From NCBI GenBank assembly GCA_002423155.1, contig DIUV01000050.1, positions 53,787-102,178 on the forward strand: 48,392 nt of DNA, in the 5' to 3' direction. The notes under the pieces were generated by a model that saw only the letters and a list, made by a program, of their open reading frames with translations, did no database searches and was not told the DNA's origin. The position numbers and the translations under genes were made by a program. The stretch is from Alphaproteobacteria bacterium UBA6149. Lineage in GTDB: Bacteria > Pseudomonadota > Alphaproteobacteria > Rickettsiales > UBA998. Position 1 is the stretch's first letter. Each line of letters opens with the position of its first letter. Shown piece by piece: positions 25,862-34,204 of this stretch.

Positions 25862-26419
25862 TTATCCGCTAATCTTGGTCATAAACCGATTAGCATCTCC
25901 GTCAAGTAAATCTGGTATAAATTTTGCAATCCGTTCCAATAATGGCTCTTGCACCGCCAATTCATCGCTGGTGAAATTGCCGAGCACATGCCCGGTCACC
26001 TGTTCTTTGTGTAAGGGGCGGTCGATGCCGATGCGCACGCGCCAATAATTCACACCCAGCAATCTATCAATATCTTTCAAGCCATTATGCCCACCATTGC
26101 TGCCTGCTTGCTTTACGCGCAATTTATTAATCGGCAAATCCAACTCATCATGCAAAACGATTATTTTTTCAGGGAGAATTTTATAAAATTGCGCGGCGGC
26201 TAATACAGATGCGCCCGAACGATTCATGAAAGTTTGCGGTTTTAATAACAAAACCTTGTGCTCACCAATATTACCTTGGGCGAACAAACCAGAGAATTTA
26301 TGAGAAAAATTGGAAAATTTGAAATTTTCAGCGATGACATCCACCGCCATGAAGCCAATATTATGGCGATTCTTAGCATATTCGCTCCCAGGATTACCTA
26401 ATCCGACGATTAAGAACAC
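25862..26419 (-). CDS. pth: Peptidyl-tRNA hydrolase
   Basis: The 185-residue enzyme recycles tRNA by cleaving peptidyl-tRNA released from stalled ribosomes. Signatures are LIVGLGNPGSEYAKNRHNIGF with the catalytic histidine, KPQTFMNRSGASV, and HDELDLPINKLRVKQAGSNGGHNGLKDI. No ATG lies near the expected N-terminus. I prefer the GTG at 26419, which gives MFLIVGLGNPG and has AAAGG eight bases upstream; a TTG at 26434 would add five residues. It lies downstream of rplY in a pairing common in bacteria, with a hairpin between the two that may lower its expression. Confidence 0.95.
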   Translation of the reverse strand: MFLIVGLGNPGSEYAKNRHNIGFMAVDVIAENFKFSNFSHKFSGLFAQGNIGEHKVLLLKPQTFMNRSGASVLAAAQFYKILPEKIIVLHDELDLPINKLRVKQAGSNGGHNGLKDIDRLLGVNYWRVRIGIDRPLHKEQVTGHVLGNFTSDELAVQEPLLERIAKFIPDLLDGDANRFMTKISG

Positions 26420-26455
26420 TTGAAAGCCTTTCAATTATGAAGAATAAGAGCAGTC

Positions 26456-26497
26456 TAAAAAAAGCTTCCCTCCCCCGTAAGAACGAGAGAGGGAAGC
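26456..26497 (-). terminator. Rho-independent terminator or attenuator after rplY
   Basis: On the minus strand GCTTCCCTC (497-489 of the row) pairs with GAGGGAAGC (472-464), immediately followed by a run of seven T. It lies ten bases past the rplY stop and ahead of pth, so it should reduce read-through into pth. Confidence 0.8.
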
Positions 26498-26506
26498 AAA
26501 TAAAAA

Positions 26507-27124
26507 TTATTTTTTCGCAGGAGTCGCTGCCGCAGCTTCTTTATCTTCCGAACCACCACGACCAGCGATAGTCGCAATCGTAAAGTCGCGGCTAGAAATC
26601 GCAGGACGCACGCCTTCAGGCAAAGTAACGTGGGAAATGTGAATGCTGTCACCAATATTATTGTTTACCAAATCAATTTCCAACGCGCGCGGAATAACAT
26701 TTGGTGAGCAGAAAAGCTCAACTTCATGACGTACTATGTTCAAAACCCCACCACGTTTTAGACCAAGGCAACGATCTTGGTTTTTAAAACGTACAGGAAC
26801 TTTCACGCGCAAAACGGATTTTGCATCCACCTGAATAAAATCCGCATGTTCAATACGGTCAGTTACAGGGTGCAATTGAATATCTTTGGGCAAAGCGAAG
26901 AAAGATTTGCCATCAACATTAACGCTAACGATTTTGCTAAAGAAACCACCACGCAAATATTCGCGAGTTATTTCTTTTTCGCTTAACGAAAGACAAATAT
27001 TTTCTTTAGCTTTGTCTTTGTTATAAACCACTACGGGCACTAATTTTTCCCGACGCAACTCACGCGCTCCGCCTTTACCGCTTGCTTGGCGTGCTTGTGC
27101 ATCAAATGCTACTGCTGCTTCCAT
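26507..27124 (-). CDS. rplY: 50S ribosomal protein L25 (long, Ctc type)
   Basis: The 205-residue protein binds 5S rRNA. The N-terminal L25 domain (about 1-95) has ARQASGKGGARELRREKLVPVV and PKDIQLHPVTDRIEHADFIQV. A C-terminal TL5/Ctc-type beta domain follows (VRHEVELFCSPNVIPRALEID, ISHVTLPEGVRPAI) with a short Lys/Ala-rich tail. The two-domain form is usual in alphaproteobacteria. A GGAG ribosome site lies nine bases before the ATG. It follows prs by about 80 bases and precedes pth. Confidence 0.95.
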   Translation of the reverse strand: MEAAVAFDAQARQASGKGGARELRREKLVPVVVYNKDKAKENICLSLSEKEITREYLRGGFFSKIVSVNVDGKSFFALPKDIQLHPVTDRIEHADFIQVDAKSVLRVKVPVRFKNQDRCLGLKRGGVLNIVRHEVELFCSPNVIPRALEIDLVNNNIGDSIHISHVTLPEGVRPAISSRDFTIATIAGRGGSEDKEAAAATPAKK

Positions 27125-27205
27125 TACTTAAAACTCCAAATTACCTAAATCACTAAAAGGCGAGGTTTATAACACAAAAATTTATTTAGTCAAACAAAGA
27201 TGCAA

Positions 27206-28138
27206 CTAATCGAACAAACTAGAAATCGAACTTTCTTCATGCACTCGACGAATACCCTCTGCCAATAAAGGCGCTAAAGATAAAATCCGAATATTCGGCG
27301 TTTCGCGTACTGCTTCGGTTGGCTGAATAGAATCGGTAATCACCAGATTTTGCAATTGTGAATTACGCACGCGCTCCAAAGCCTGCCCCGAAAGCACTCC
27401 GTGGGTGATATAAGCGGAAACCGAAGCCGCGCCTTTTTCCATCAACGCCACCGCCGCATTACATAATGTGCCAGCCGAATCAACAATATCATCATAAAGA
27501 ATACAATCGCGATTTTTTACATCCCCAATAATATTCATCACCTCAGAAACACCTGCTTGTTCGCGGCGTTTATCAACAATGGCTAAATCTGCGCCAATCC
27601 GCTTTGCCAGACCACGCGCACGCACTACGCCGCCCACATCGGGAGATACCACCATTAAATCTCGCCCAGCGAAACGCTCATTTATATCACGCGTTTGTAC
27701 AGGGGCGGCATAAAGATGGTCGAGCGGAATATCAAAAAAGCCTTGAATTTGCGCCGCATGTAAATCCACAGTTAAAACTCTATCTGCCCCAGCAGAAGTA
27801 ATTAAATTCGCCACTAATTTTGCGGAAATTGGGGTACGCGGCCCTGGTTTGCGGTCTTGGCGTGCATAGCCAAAATAAGGAATAACTGCGGTAACTCGCC
27901 GAGCAGAAGCGCGTTTTAGCGCATCCAGCGCAATCAGTAACTCCATAATATTGTCATTAGCTGGGTAGGAGGTCGATTGGATGACGAAAACATCTTCACC
28001 GCGCATATTTTCATGGATTTCCACGAAAATTTCCATATCGGCAAAGCGGCGCACACTGGCGCTGGAAACATGCACACCCAGTTCTTTTGCAATTGACTGA
28101 GCGAGGGGTAAATTACTATTACAGGAAATTATTTTCAT
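27206..28138 (-). CDS. prs: Ribose-phosphate pyrophosphokinase
   Basis: The 310-residue enzyme makes PRPP from ribose 5-phosphate and ATP, feeding nucleotide, histidine and tryptophan synthesis. Conserved parts are FADMEIFVEIHENMRGEDVF, the ATP/Mg site YFGYARQDRKPGPRTPISAK, TVDLHAAQIQGFFDIP and the PRPP loop LYDDIVDSAGTL. The length is typical of class I enzymes. It heads the leftward prs-rplY-pth group and diverges from the SDR gene at 28209. Confidence 0.97.
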   Translation of the reverse strand: MKIISCNSNLPLAQSIAKELGVHVSSASVRRFADMEIFVEIHENMRGEDVFVIQSTSYPANDNIMELLIALDALKRASARRVTAVIPYFGYARQDRKPGPRTPISAKLVANLITSAGADRVLTVDLHAAQIQGFFDIPLDHLYAAPVQTRDINERFAGRDLMVVSPDVGGVVRARGLAKRIGADLAIVDKRREQAGVSEVMNIIGDVKNRDCILYDDIVDSAGTLCNAAVALMEKGAASVSAYITHGVLSGQALERVRNSQLQNLVITDSIQPTEAVRETPNIRILSLAPLLAEGIRRVHEESSISSLFD

Positions 28139-28208
28139 TTTTTTATTGGGAAATTATGTGATATTGACTCTTAATTAAACTTAAAAACAGAAAAATTCTA
28201 TATAAAAT

Positions 28209-28934
28209 ATGACCAAAACCGCATTAATTACGGGCAGCGCCGTCCGCATTGGCGCTCAGCTTGCCTTAAGCCTCGCCAGACAAGGCTGGGACGTTGCCAT
28301 ACATTGCCATAATAGCAAACCCCAAGCAGATGAATTAGCAAAAGAAATCCGCCAAATTGGGCAACGCGCCTGCGTGATAGTTGGCGATTTAGCTGATTGC
28401 GCAAAAGTTAGTAATATCATCGCTCAAGCAAATGCAGAACTTGGAACGATAAATTGCCTGATTCACAACGCCTCCTTGTTTGAAAAAGATAATCTAACCG
28501 ACCTCACCCCCACTAGCCTCCGCGCACATTTATCCGTAAACTTAGAAAGCCCAATTTTACTCACCCAAGCTTTTGTAAAACAATTACCAGCGGATATTAA
28601 AGGCAATATAATTTGTTTACTGGATGGAATGAAAGGCTGGAGTTTGTCAGCAAATTATCTAAGTTATTCCAGCAGCCGCTTAGCATTGTGGGAAACCATG
28701 CTTTTGTTAGTTAAAGATTTATCTCCGCAAATCCGCATCAACGCGATTGCTCTGGGTGCGACTTTAATTGGCAAACAAGACAATGAAGAAATTTTTGAAC
28801 GCCTCCAGAAATTGCCCCCTCTACAACGCAATAGCAATCCGCAAGAAGTGGTTGATGCTTTGCATTTTCTGCTCAATGCAGAAGGGATGACCGGGCAAGT
28901 GTTGGATTTAAGCGGCGGCATGGGGATGAGATAA
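28209..28934 (+). CDS. Short-chain dehydrogenase, pteridine-reductase-like
   Basis: The 241-residue protein is a classical SDR with the variant cofactor motif TGSAVRIGAQLALSLARQGW near the N-terminus. NAS appears as HNASLFEKD. The catalytic region reads YLSYSSSRLALW, where the usual Tyr-X3-Lys pair is Tyr-X3-Arg if the tyrosine of YSSSR is used. The TGSAVRIG pattern, with Arg in place of the common glycine, and the C-terminal LDLSGGMGMR resemble pteridine reductase/FolM-like enzymes, which would reduce dihydropterins with NADPH. The substrate is not certain. Loss of the usual lysine is a point to check. It diverges from prs. Confidence 0.7.
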   Translation: MTKTALITGSAVRIGAQLALSLARQGWDVAIHCHNSKPQADELAKEIRQIGQRACVIVGDLADCAKVSNIIAQANAELGTINCLIHNASLFEKDNLTDLTPTSLRAHLSVNLESPILLTQAFVKQLPADIKGNIICLLDGMKGWSLSANYLSYSSSRLALWETMLLLVKDLSPQIRINAIALGATLIGKQDNEEIFERLQKLPPLQRNSNPQEVVDALHFLLNAEGMTGQVLDLSGGMGMR

Positions 28935-29030
28935 GAATAGGATTTTTTGACTTAGGTTTTTTATAGTTTGCTTTGACTTTTAAATATATTTTTGCTACAG
29001 TTAGCATCATGATATTAGGAGATATTTTCT

Positions 29031-29351
29031 ATGAATGCTGTCACGTTTGACACTTTAAAATACATTAAAACACTTGAGAGTGCAGGGTTTTCACGTCAGC
29101 AGGCAGAAGCGCAAGTTACTGCGGAGAGGGACGCACTGAATGAAATTTTCTCAACCCAAAAAGAAACTTCCGCCACGAAGGAGGAAATTACCACCTTCAA
29201 ATCAGAGTTTAAAGGGGACTTCAAAACTTTAGAAAGTTCAGTTGATGCAAAGATTGCCAATGCAAAATTAGAAATTGTAAAATGGTTAATTGGCAGCATT
29301 GCCGCCTCCACCATTGCTATAATCACGGCAATAATTAAAATTATGCACTAA
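29031..29351 (+). CDS. DUF1640 (CCDC90-like) coiled-coil membrane protein
   Basis: The 106-residue protein has an N-terminal segment, FDTLKYIKTLESAGFSRQQA, followed by a coiled coil (about 25-80) and a C-terminal membrane helix (WLIGSIAASTIAIITAIIKI). This is the layout of DUF1640, the bacterial relatives of the mitochondrial CCDC90/MCUR1 family. The function in bacteria is not known. AGGAG precedes the ATG by about ten bases. It converges on ruvC, whose stop codon is three bases away. Confidence 0.8.
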   Translation: MNAVTFDTLKYIKTLESAGFSRQQAEAQVTAERDALNEIFSTQKETSATKEEITTFKSEFKGDFKTLESSVDAKIANAKLEIVKWLIGSIAASTIAIITAIIKIMH

Positions 29352-29353
29352 AA

Positions 29354-29842
29354 TTATGCACTAAATTTAGGCGCATGCGCATGATGCGCATGACAAATCG
29401 CCACTGCTAATGCATCTAGCGCATCAGCACTGGTTTGCTCATACGCTTGCGGCAGTAAAATTTTTACCATGGCGGCAACTTGGGTTTTTTCGGCTTTTCC
29501 GGCACCCGTAACGCTTTTTTTAATTAAATTAGGGGAATATTCGCTCACCCCTAGCCCAGCTAAAGCTAATGTAAGCAACAAAGCCCCTCGGGCATTTCCT
29601 AATTTCAAAGCGGATTGACCGCCCATACCAATAAAACTCTCTTCTATTGCCGCTAATTCTGGCTGCCAGAGAGTAATTATTTTTTGTAATTCATCATGCA
29701 AAAATTTTAAGCGTTCGGCTAGGGGTAAGCTAGTTGGCGGCTTAATCACCCCCGAACCGATAAAAGACAAGGCATTACCCTGAGAAGCAATCACCCCCCA
29801 GCCGGTTTTTACCAATCCTGGGTCAATTCCGATAATGTTCAT
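29354..29842 (-). CDS. ruvC: Holliday junction endonuclease RuvC
   Basis: The 162-residue nuclease resolves Holliday junctions together with RuvAB. The RNase-H-like acidic residues are visible: Asp7 in IIGIDPGLVKTGWG, Glu in AAIEESFIGMGG (about 67-68), and the C-terminal pair in SADALDALAVAICHAH. The length is normal. ruvA and ruvB do not follow in this window. Its start lies 12 bases from the left end of the family A element at 29854, so its native promoter region was displaced or replaced by that insertion. Confidence 0.95.
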   Translation of the reverse strand: MNIIGIDPGLVKTGWGVIASQGNALSFIGSGVIKPPTSLPLAERLKFLHDELQKIITLWQPELAAIEESFIGMGGQSALKLGNARGALLLTLALAGLGVSEYSPNLIKKSVTGAGKAEKTQVAAMVKILLPQAYEQTSADALDALAVAICHAHHAHAPKFSA

Positions 29843-30027
29843 ACACTATAATCTCCTACACGACAAAACTATCTAACAACAGAGCTACATATTAATATAT
29901 AATATATTTTGACAATAAATATATCCATCACCATACCGCTGTAGAGCGGCATCAATGCCAAACCATTGGCTGTAACGCTAGTTGATAGACATGGATACCG
30001 CCCTGCGGGTTGTAAGAAAAAATGTGC

Positions 30028-30120
30028 TATACTGCGACCCCAGAGGGAAAAGTGTCCCTTTGGGAATTTTTCCGAAAGGGGCGCTACGACCGTAAGCGTC
30101 CGTGGCGAGATAGGTTTTTT
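30028..30120 (+). ncRNA. Possible structured non-coding RNA of a decayed IS110-like element
   Basis: An extended -10 sequence, TGCTATACT (TATACT at 30028-30033), is followed by a stem of CCCAGAGGGA (30039-30048) and TCCCTTTGGG (30055-30064). Further GC-rich, fold-prone sequence then runs to a T6 run near 30115. It lies upstream of an IS110-like N-terminal coding fragment, the place where IS110-group elements encode their bridge RNA. The assignment is inference from position and structure only. Confidence 0.3.
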
Positions 30121-30231
30121 CAACCGTCGTCATCAAGGAACTTTAGACCACCCCTCTACTCGTTAAGTTTGAATCGTTGCATGGTTTTTTACGCCAAATC
30201 ACAACCTCAAACGATTGCTTTACAACATTAA

Positions 30232-30504
30232 ACTAGTGAAGACACACACTGCGACCAAATCATATCACAATTTTTTGGCATTGACATAGGTAAAAAAGAA
30301 TTTTTTGTTAAACCGTCTTTGTTAATGGCGGTTTTCCGCCGCGAAGCGAGCGTAAGAAACATAAAATCTATAGAAAGCTCTGCTTTTGCAGAGCTTTCTA
30401 TAGTAATTCCAAATACACACATTAAAAGTGACCACAACAATATATTCTACTTGTTTTACAAAATGTTGGTTGTTTTTTTGAAAAAAATTGAAAATCATCG
30501 TTGA
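30232..30504 (+). pseudogene. Fragment resembling the N-terminus of an IS110-family transposase
   Basis: An open frame begins after the stop codon at 30229-30231 and reads ISQFFGIDIGKKEFFVKPSL (about 30262-30321). The F-GIDIGKK-F-V pattern is typical of the first strand of the DEDD transposase of IS110 elements and carries the first catalytic aspartate. After it the similarity stops and the rest of the frame is unrelated, so no functional enzyme remains. The match is short, so chance cannot be ruled out. Confidence 0.4.
30368..30403. repeat. Perfect 16-base-stem hairpin
   Basis: CTATAGAAAGCTCTGC (30368-30383) and GCAGAGCTTTCTATAG (30388-30403) are perfect complements with a TTTT loop. There is no adjacent T-run, so it is not a standard terminator. 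It lies just past the transposase-like fragment and may be an element end or recombination site. Confidence 0.7.
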
Positions 30505-30542
30505 TGACCACTGATATATTTATCACAAAAACACATTACATA

Positions 30543-31235
30543 TCAATGTGTAGCTCTGTTGTTAATAGTGCTGTCGTGTAGGAAAAGCTTCGCATCAAAC
30601 TCACATAAATCCTGCACCAAGCAATTAGCACAAACAGGTTTACGCGCTTTGCAAACATAGCGACCATGCAAAATCAACCAATGATGCGCATGAATTTTCC
30701 ATTTCTCGGGAATAATTTTTGCCAATGCGGTTTCCGTTGCCTTGGGGGTAGGCGTTGCGCACAACCCAAGGCGATTGGCAACTCGGAAAACATGTGTATC
30801 TACCGCAATCGTTGGCAATCCCAACGCACAATTTAGCCAAACATTAGCGGTTTTGCTGCCTACTCCGGCTAATTGCTCTAATTCTTGCAAATCATGCGGC
30901 ACTTTTCCCTGATGATTTTCTAGTAATTGCCCACACATTTTAATAATATTTCTTGCCTTGGACGGATATAAACCAATGGTTTTTATATATTCTTTTAGTT
31001 TATCTTCTCCCATCGCCAAAATTTTCTCAGGAGTGGAAGCTACGGCAAACAAAGCAGGAGTAGCTTTATTCACCCCCACATCCGTAGCTTGGGCAGACAA
31101 AATAATTGCCACCAACAAAGTAAATTCATTAATATAATAAAGCTCAGTTTTGGGCGCAGGCTCGTGCGCGGCAAACCGTGCAAAAATATCATTTATTTTA
31201 TCATAACTTAACATAGACTTGTCTATTCTAACCAT
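30543..31235 (-). CDS. nth: Endonuclease III, with C-terminus encoded by a MITE end
   Basis: The 230-residue DNA glycosylase/AP lyase removes oxidised pyrimidines. The helix-hairpin-helix and catalytic lysine lie in LAGVGSKTANVW and the catalytic Asp in AVDTHVFRVANR. The [4Fe-4S] ligands follow the standard C-X6-C-X2-C-X5-C spacing (CKARKPVCANCLVQDLC). E. coli Nth ends about eight residues after the last cysteine; here the chain continues with LHDSTINNRATH. Those codons and the TGA stop lie inside the terminal repeat of the family A element at 30583. The start at 31235 overlaps the xthA stop by 13 bases; an ATG at 31214 is possible. Confidence 0.95.
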   Translation of the reverse strand: MVRIDKSMLSYDKINDIFARFAAHEPAPKTELYYINEFTLLVAIILSAQATDVGVNKATPALFAVASTPEKILAMGEDKLKEYIKTIGLYPSKARNIIKMCGQLLENHQGKVPHDLQELEQLAGVGSKTANVWLNCALGLPTIAVDTHVFRVANRLGLCATPTPKATETALAKIIPEKWKIHAHHWLILHGRYVCKARKPVCANCLVQDLCEFDAKLFLHDSTINNRATH

Positions 31236-32002
31236 ACAGTAACAGGCGCATGATCCGAAGGCGTATCACGCTCGCGTTCAGTGCGAATAATCTCACAATC
31301 ATGCATAACATCTAATGCTTTGGCAGATAACAATAAATGGTCAATCCGCAAGCCTTTATCTTGAGCAAAACTATTCCCGCGATAATCCCACCAACTATAA
31401 GCATGTTGGTGCGGATGTTTAGCTCGCCAAGCATCATACAAACCCAGATATAAAATAGAACGGAGCTTTTCACGCTCACGAGGATGAAAACAAATATTCC
31501 CTGCTAATCCTTGAGGATCAAACACGTCTCCCGCCTCGGGTGCGACATTATAATCTCCACCCAGCACCAAAATTTCGTCTAATTCCAATAAATTATTGGC
31601 ATGTGCGCGTAATTTATCCAAAAATTCCATTTTATACTGAAATTTATCCGATGCCAAATCTTGTCCATTAGGTACATAAACTGAAGCAACTCGCAAAGCA
31701 GAATTTTTCAAACAGACCACCGCCTCAATATAACGCGCTTGCTCATCCGCAAAATTGGGCAAATTATTTTGCACATCCTCCAGCACAAAGCGCGATAATA
31801 TCGCCACCCCATTATAAGTTTTTTGCCCATTAAGCGCGATATTATAACCTAATTCCTCAATTTCCATGGTGGGAAATTTATCATTTTCCACCTTGGTTTC
31901 TTGCAACAACACCACATCTGGTTTTTGCTCACGCAGAAAATTTAACAAATGCTGCAAACGTGGGCGCACAGAATTGACATTCCAAGTGACAATAGAAATC
32001 AT
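31223..32002 (-). CDS. xthA: Exodeoxyribonuclease III
   Basis: The 259-residue enzyme is an AP endonuclease and 3' exonuclease of the exonuclease-endonuclease-phosphatase fold. Signatures are WNVNSVRPRLQHLL, LLQETKVEN with the metal-binding glutamate, GGDYNVAPE, YSWWDYRGNSFAQDKGLRID and the catalytic histidine in SDHAPVTVWLE. It starts three bases downstream of the A-type carrier gene and its end overlaps nth, giving an AP-site repair pair (Xth and Nth) in one leftward operon. Confidence 0.95.
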   Translation of the reverse strand: MISIVTWNVNSVRPRLQHLLNFLREQKPDVVLLQETKVENDKFPTMEIEELGYNIALNGQKTYNGVAILSRFVLEDVQNNLPNFADEQARYIEAVVCLKNSALRVASVYVPNGQDLASDKFQYKMEFLDKLRAHANNLLELDEILVLGGDYNVAPEAGDVFDPQGLAGNICFHPREREKLRSILYLGLYDAWRAKHPHQHAYSWWDYRGNSFAQDKGLRIDHLLLSAKALDVMHDCEIIRTERERDTPSDHAPVTVWLE

Positions 32003-32005
32003 AAA

Positions 32006-32368
32006 TCAAACCGAAAAAGAATTACCACAACCACAACCTGCCACCGCTTGCGGATTTTTAATTTCAAAGGCAGCTCCCCCCAAATGCTCAACATAATCTA
32101 ACATCGCATTTTGCATTAATTCTAATGATGTTGTATCCACCACCGCATTAGCTACCGACACATCATCTTCTGCCAAGGGAGCGTTATCAAAGGTAAAATT
32201 ATATTGAAACCCCGAGCAACCACCACCCAGCACAGCAATACGCAAATAACTACCCGGTGGTTCATCGTGCAATAATTTAGCAATCCGCGCAATCGCACTC
32301 GAAGAGAGCGAGAAGCCCTGAGCAGCAACTACATTAGTTGCTTTTACATCATTTATTTCCGCCACCAT
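32006..32368 (-). CDS. A-type iron-sulfur carrier protein (ErpA/IscA family)
   Basis: The 120-residue protein delivers or inserts Fe-S clusters. The three invariant cysteines are present: Cys51 in GGGCSGFQYNF and Cys112 and Cys114 in AGCGCGNSF. AAGGA lies six bases before the ATG. In alphaproteobacteria a member of this family commonly adjoins xthA. The neighbouring nth product needs a [4Fe-4S] cluster, a plausible but unproven link. It could be ErpA, IscA or SufA, which I cannot separate by eye. Confidence 0.88.
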   Translation of the reverse strand: MVAEINDVKATNVVAAQGFSLSSSAIARIAKLLHDEPPGSYLRIAVLGGGCSGFQYNFTFDNAPLAEDDVSVANAVVDTTSLELMQNAMLDYVEHLGGAAFEIKNPQAVAGCGCGNSFSV

Positions 32369-32391
32369 TTTATATCCTTTTTTCTATTTTT

Positions 32392-33945
32392 TTAGAACCT
32401 TAGCAAAGACTTACCAGTCATTTCTTCTGGCGGCAAAACTCCCAATAATTCCAAAATAGTCGGCGCAATATCTGCCAAACATCCTGCTTGCAAACGATAA
32501 TTTTCTACCTCTTTAGAATTTTTCACCCCATAGAGCACCAGCGGAACTTTATTTAAAGTATGTGCGGTATGTGGTTGTTGAGTTTCTAAATCTCGCATTA
32601 ATTCAGCATTACCATGATCGGCAGTAATCAACATTATGCCTCCTGCGGCATCAATAGCATTTTTTAAACGTCCCAAGCAATTATCCACTGTCTGCACTGC
32701 CAGTTTTGCTGCGGATAAATCACCACTATGCCCGACCATGTCCGTATTAGCATAATTTACCACGATAAAATCATATTTACCCGCCGCAATCGCTTTTTCT
32801 AATTCTTCGGTGACCATATAAGCAGACATTTCAGGCTGCAAATCATAAGTAGCTACTTTGGGTGATGGCACTAAAATACGCTCCTCACCAGCAAATTTTT
32901 CTTCCCGCCCCCCATTAAAAAAGAAAGTTACGTGCGCATATTTTTCCGTTTCGGCAATGTGTAATTGCGTTAAATTATGCTCCGCCAATATCTCTGCCAG
33001 ACAATTACGGGGTAAATAAGCAGGAAACAAAGCAGGAATATTAGCTAGCTCGCGAGAATATTCACACATCCCCAACAAAGCCGCGAATTTATAATTTTGT
33101 TTACGAGCAAACCCAGAAAATTCTGTATCCACCAACGCATGCAAAATCTCCCGCGCTCTATCCGCGCGAAAATTTGCCATAAGCAATCCGTCCCCCGCCT
33201 TCACCCCAGAAAAACCCGCTAAACTAATCGGCAAAATAAATTCATCCGTAATATTCGCCGCATAAGCTTTTTCGATGGCTATTTGTGCATCATTTTCATG
33301 CACAGCATCTGCCAGCACAATCGCCAACCAAGCTTTTTCCACCCGCTCCCAACGATTATCCCGATCCATAGCATAATAACGCCCACTTAAAGTGGCGATT
33401 TTAACCAAAGAATTATTAGCAAAATTATCCTGCCATTTTTGTATTTCCGCCAAAGCTGATTTAGGTGGCGTATCGCGCCCATCTAAAAAAGCATGGAGCC
33501 AAACTGGCACTCCAGCCGCACTAATTATTTCCGCTAATTTCAGCAAATGCGCACTGGAAGAATGAACTCCGCCATCTGAAAGCAAGCCCAGCAAATGACA
33601 TGCCCCTTCGCTATTTAACAAACTGGCAATGAATTTCTTTAATTCCAAATTCTGCGCCAGACTACCATCCGCAATTGCTGCGTCAATCCGTGGCAAATCC
33701 TGCAAGACCACCCTGCCCGCCCCAATATTCATGTGCCCCACTTCAGAATTACCCATTTGCCCAACCGGCAACCCAACTTGCAATTCAGAAGCATCCAACA
33801 AAGCATGGGGCGCATTATTCCACAAACCATCCCAATTAGGAGTCTCCGCCTGCGCAATCGCATTATCCTGCCATTCTTCCCGATACCCCCAACCATCTAA
33901 AATAGTTAACAATATCGGCTTTTGGAATTTTTTGGTTACGGTCAT
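32392..33945 (-). CDS. gpmI: 2,3-bisphosphoglycerate-independent phosphoglycerate mutase
   Basis: The 517-residue Mn-dependent enzyme interconverts 3- and 2-phosphoglycerate in glycolysis. The alkaline-phosphatase-like phosphatase domain has Asp17 in TILDGWGYR and the phosphorylated Ser67 in MGNSEVGHMNIGAGR. The transferase insert has HAFLDGRDTPPKSA and ALLSDGGVHSS-type signatures. The C-terminal metal site reads VVNYANTDMVGHSG and ITADHGNAE. The length is normal. It is the first gene of the leftward gpmI, Fe-S carrier, xthA, nth run. Confidence 0.97.
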   Translation of the reverse strand: MTVTKKFQKPILLTILDGWGYREEWQDNAIAQAETPNWDGLWNNAPHALLDASELQVGLPVGQMGNSEVGHMNIGAGRVVLQDLPRIDAAIADGSLAQNLELKKFIASLLNSEGACHLLGLLSDGGVHSSSAHLLKLAEIISAAGVPVWLHAFLDGRDTPPKSALAEIQKWQDNFANNSLVKIATLSGRYYAMDRDNRWERVEKAWLAIVLADAVHENDAQIAIEKAYAANITDEFILPISLAGFSGVKAGDGLLMANFRADRAREILHALVDTEFSGFARKQNYKFAALLGMCEYSRELANIPALFPAYLPRNCLAEILAEHNLTQLHIAETEKYAHVTFFFNGGREEKFAGEERILVPSPKVATYDLQPEMSAYMVTEELEKAIAAGKYDFIVVNYANTDMVGHSGDLSAAKLAVQTVDNCLGRLKNAIDAAGGIMLITADHGNAELMRDLETQQPHTAHTLNKVPLVLYGVKNSKEVENYRLQAGCLADIAPTILELLGVLPPEEMTGKSLLRF

Positions 33946-34128
33946 TGATTTTTCTTTATTTCAGTTATTTCGTCCATTCTAGGACAATCACAGAAAAAAT
34001 CAACTTTTGCTAGCAAGCTTGAGCTTTATAAGATTTAGACAGATGGAAAAACAACAGAATCAGCCTGACAAATACAAAAAACAGAGCCTAACATTGGAAG
34101 AAAACACACATAACCCATTGAAATAAAA

Positions 34129-34204
34129 TGGTGCCGCTTGAACGATTCGAACGCTCGACCTACTGATTACAAATCAGTTGCTCTACCAGCTGAGCTAAAG
34201 CGGC
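34129..34204 (-). tRNA. tRNA-Thr (anticodon TGT)
   Basis: On the minus strand the acceptor stem GCCGCTT (34204-34198) pairs with AAGCGGC (34139-34133). The D arm is AGCTCAGCTGGTAGAGC. The anticodon arm ACTGA-TTTGTAA-TCAGT gives TGT, reading ACA threonine codons. The T arm contains CGTTCGAATCG. The discriminator is A and CCA is encoded at 34131-34129. Confidence 0.95.

Larger units (their letters stand above)
29854..30583. mobile_element. Family A element copy 2, long, carrying IS110-like debris
   Basis: The ends are TCCTACACGACA at 29854 and TGTCGTGTAGGA ending at 30583. Similarity continues inward for about 40 bases, including AACAACAGAGCTACA. At 730 bases it is about three times the length of the other family A copies. 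Inside are a GTAGAGCGGCATCAATGCC palindrome (29931-30012), a structured GC-rich segment (30028-30120), an IS110-like N-terminal coding fragment and a perfect 16-base-stem hairpin. I see no clear target duplication. It encodes no complete protein. Confidence 0.65.

Noticed and set aside
29869..30231. Several 66-84-residue open frames
   Set aside because: They lie in element ends, palindrome and structured non-coding sequence with no protein-like composition or start signals.
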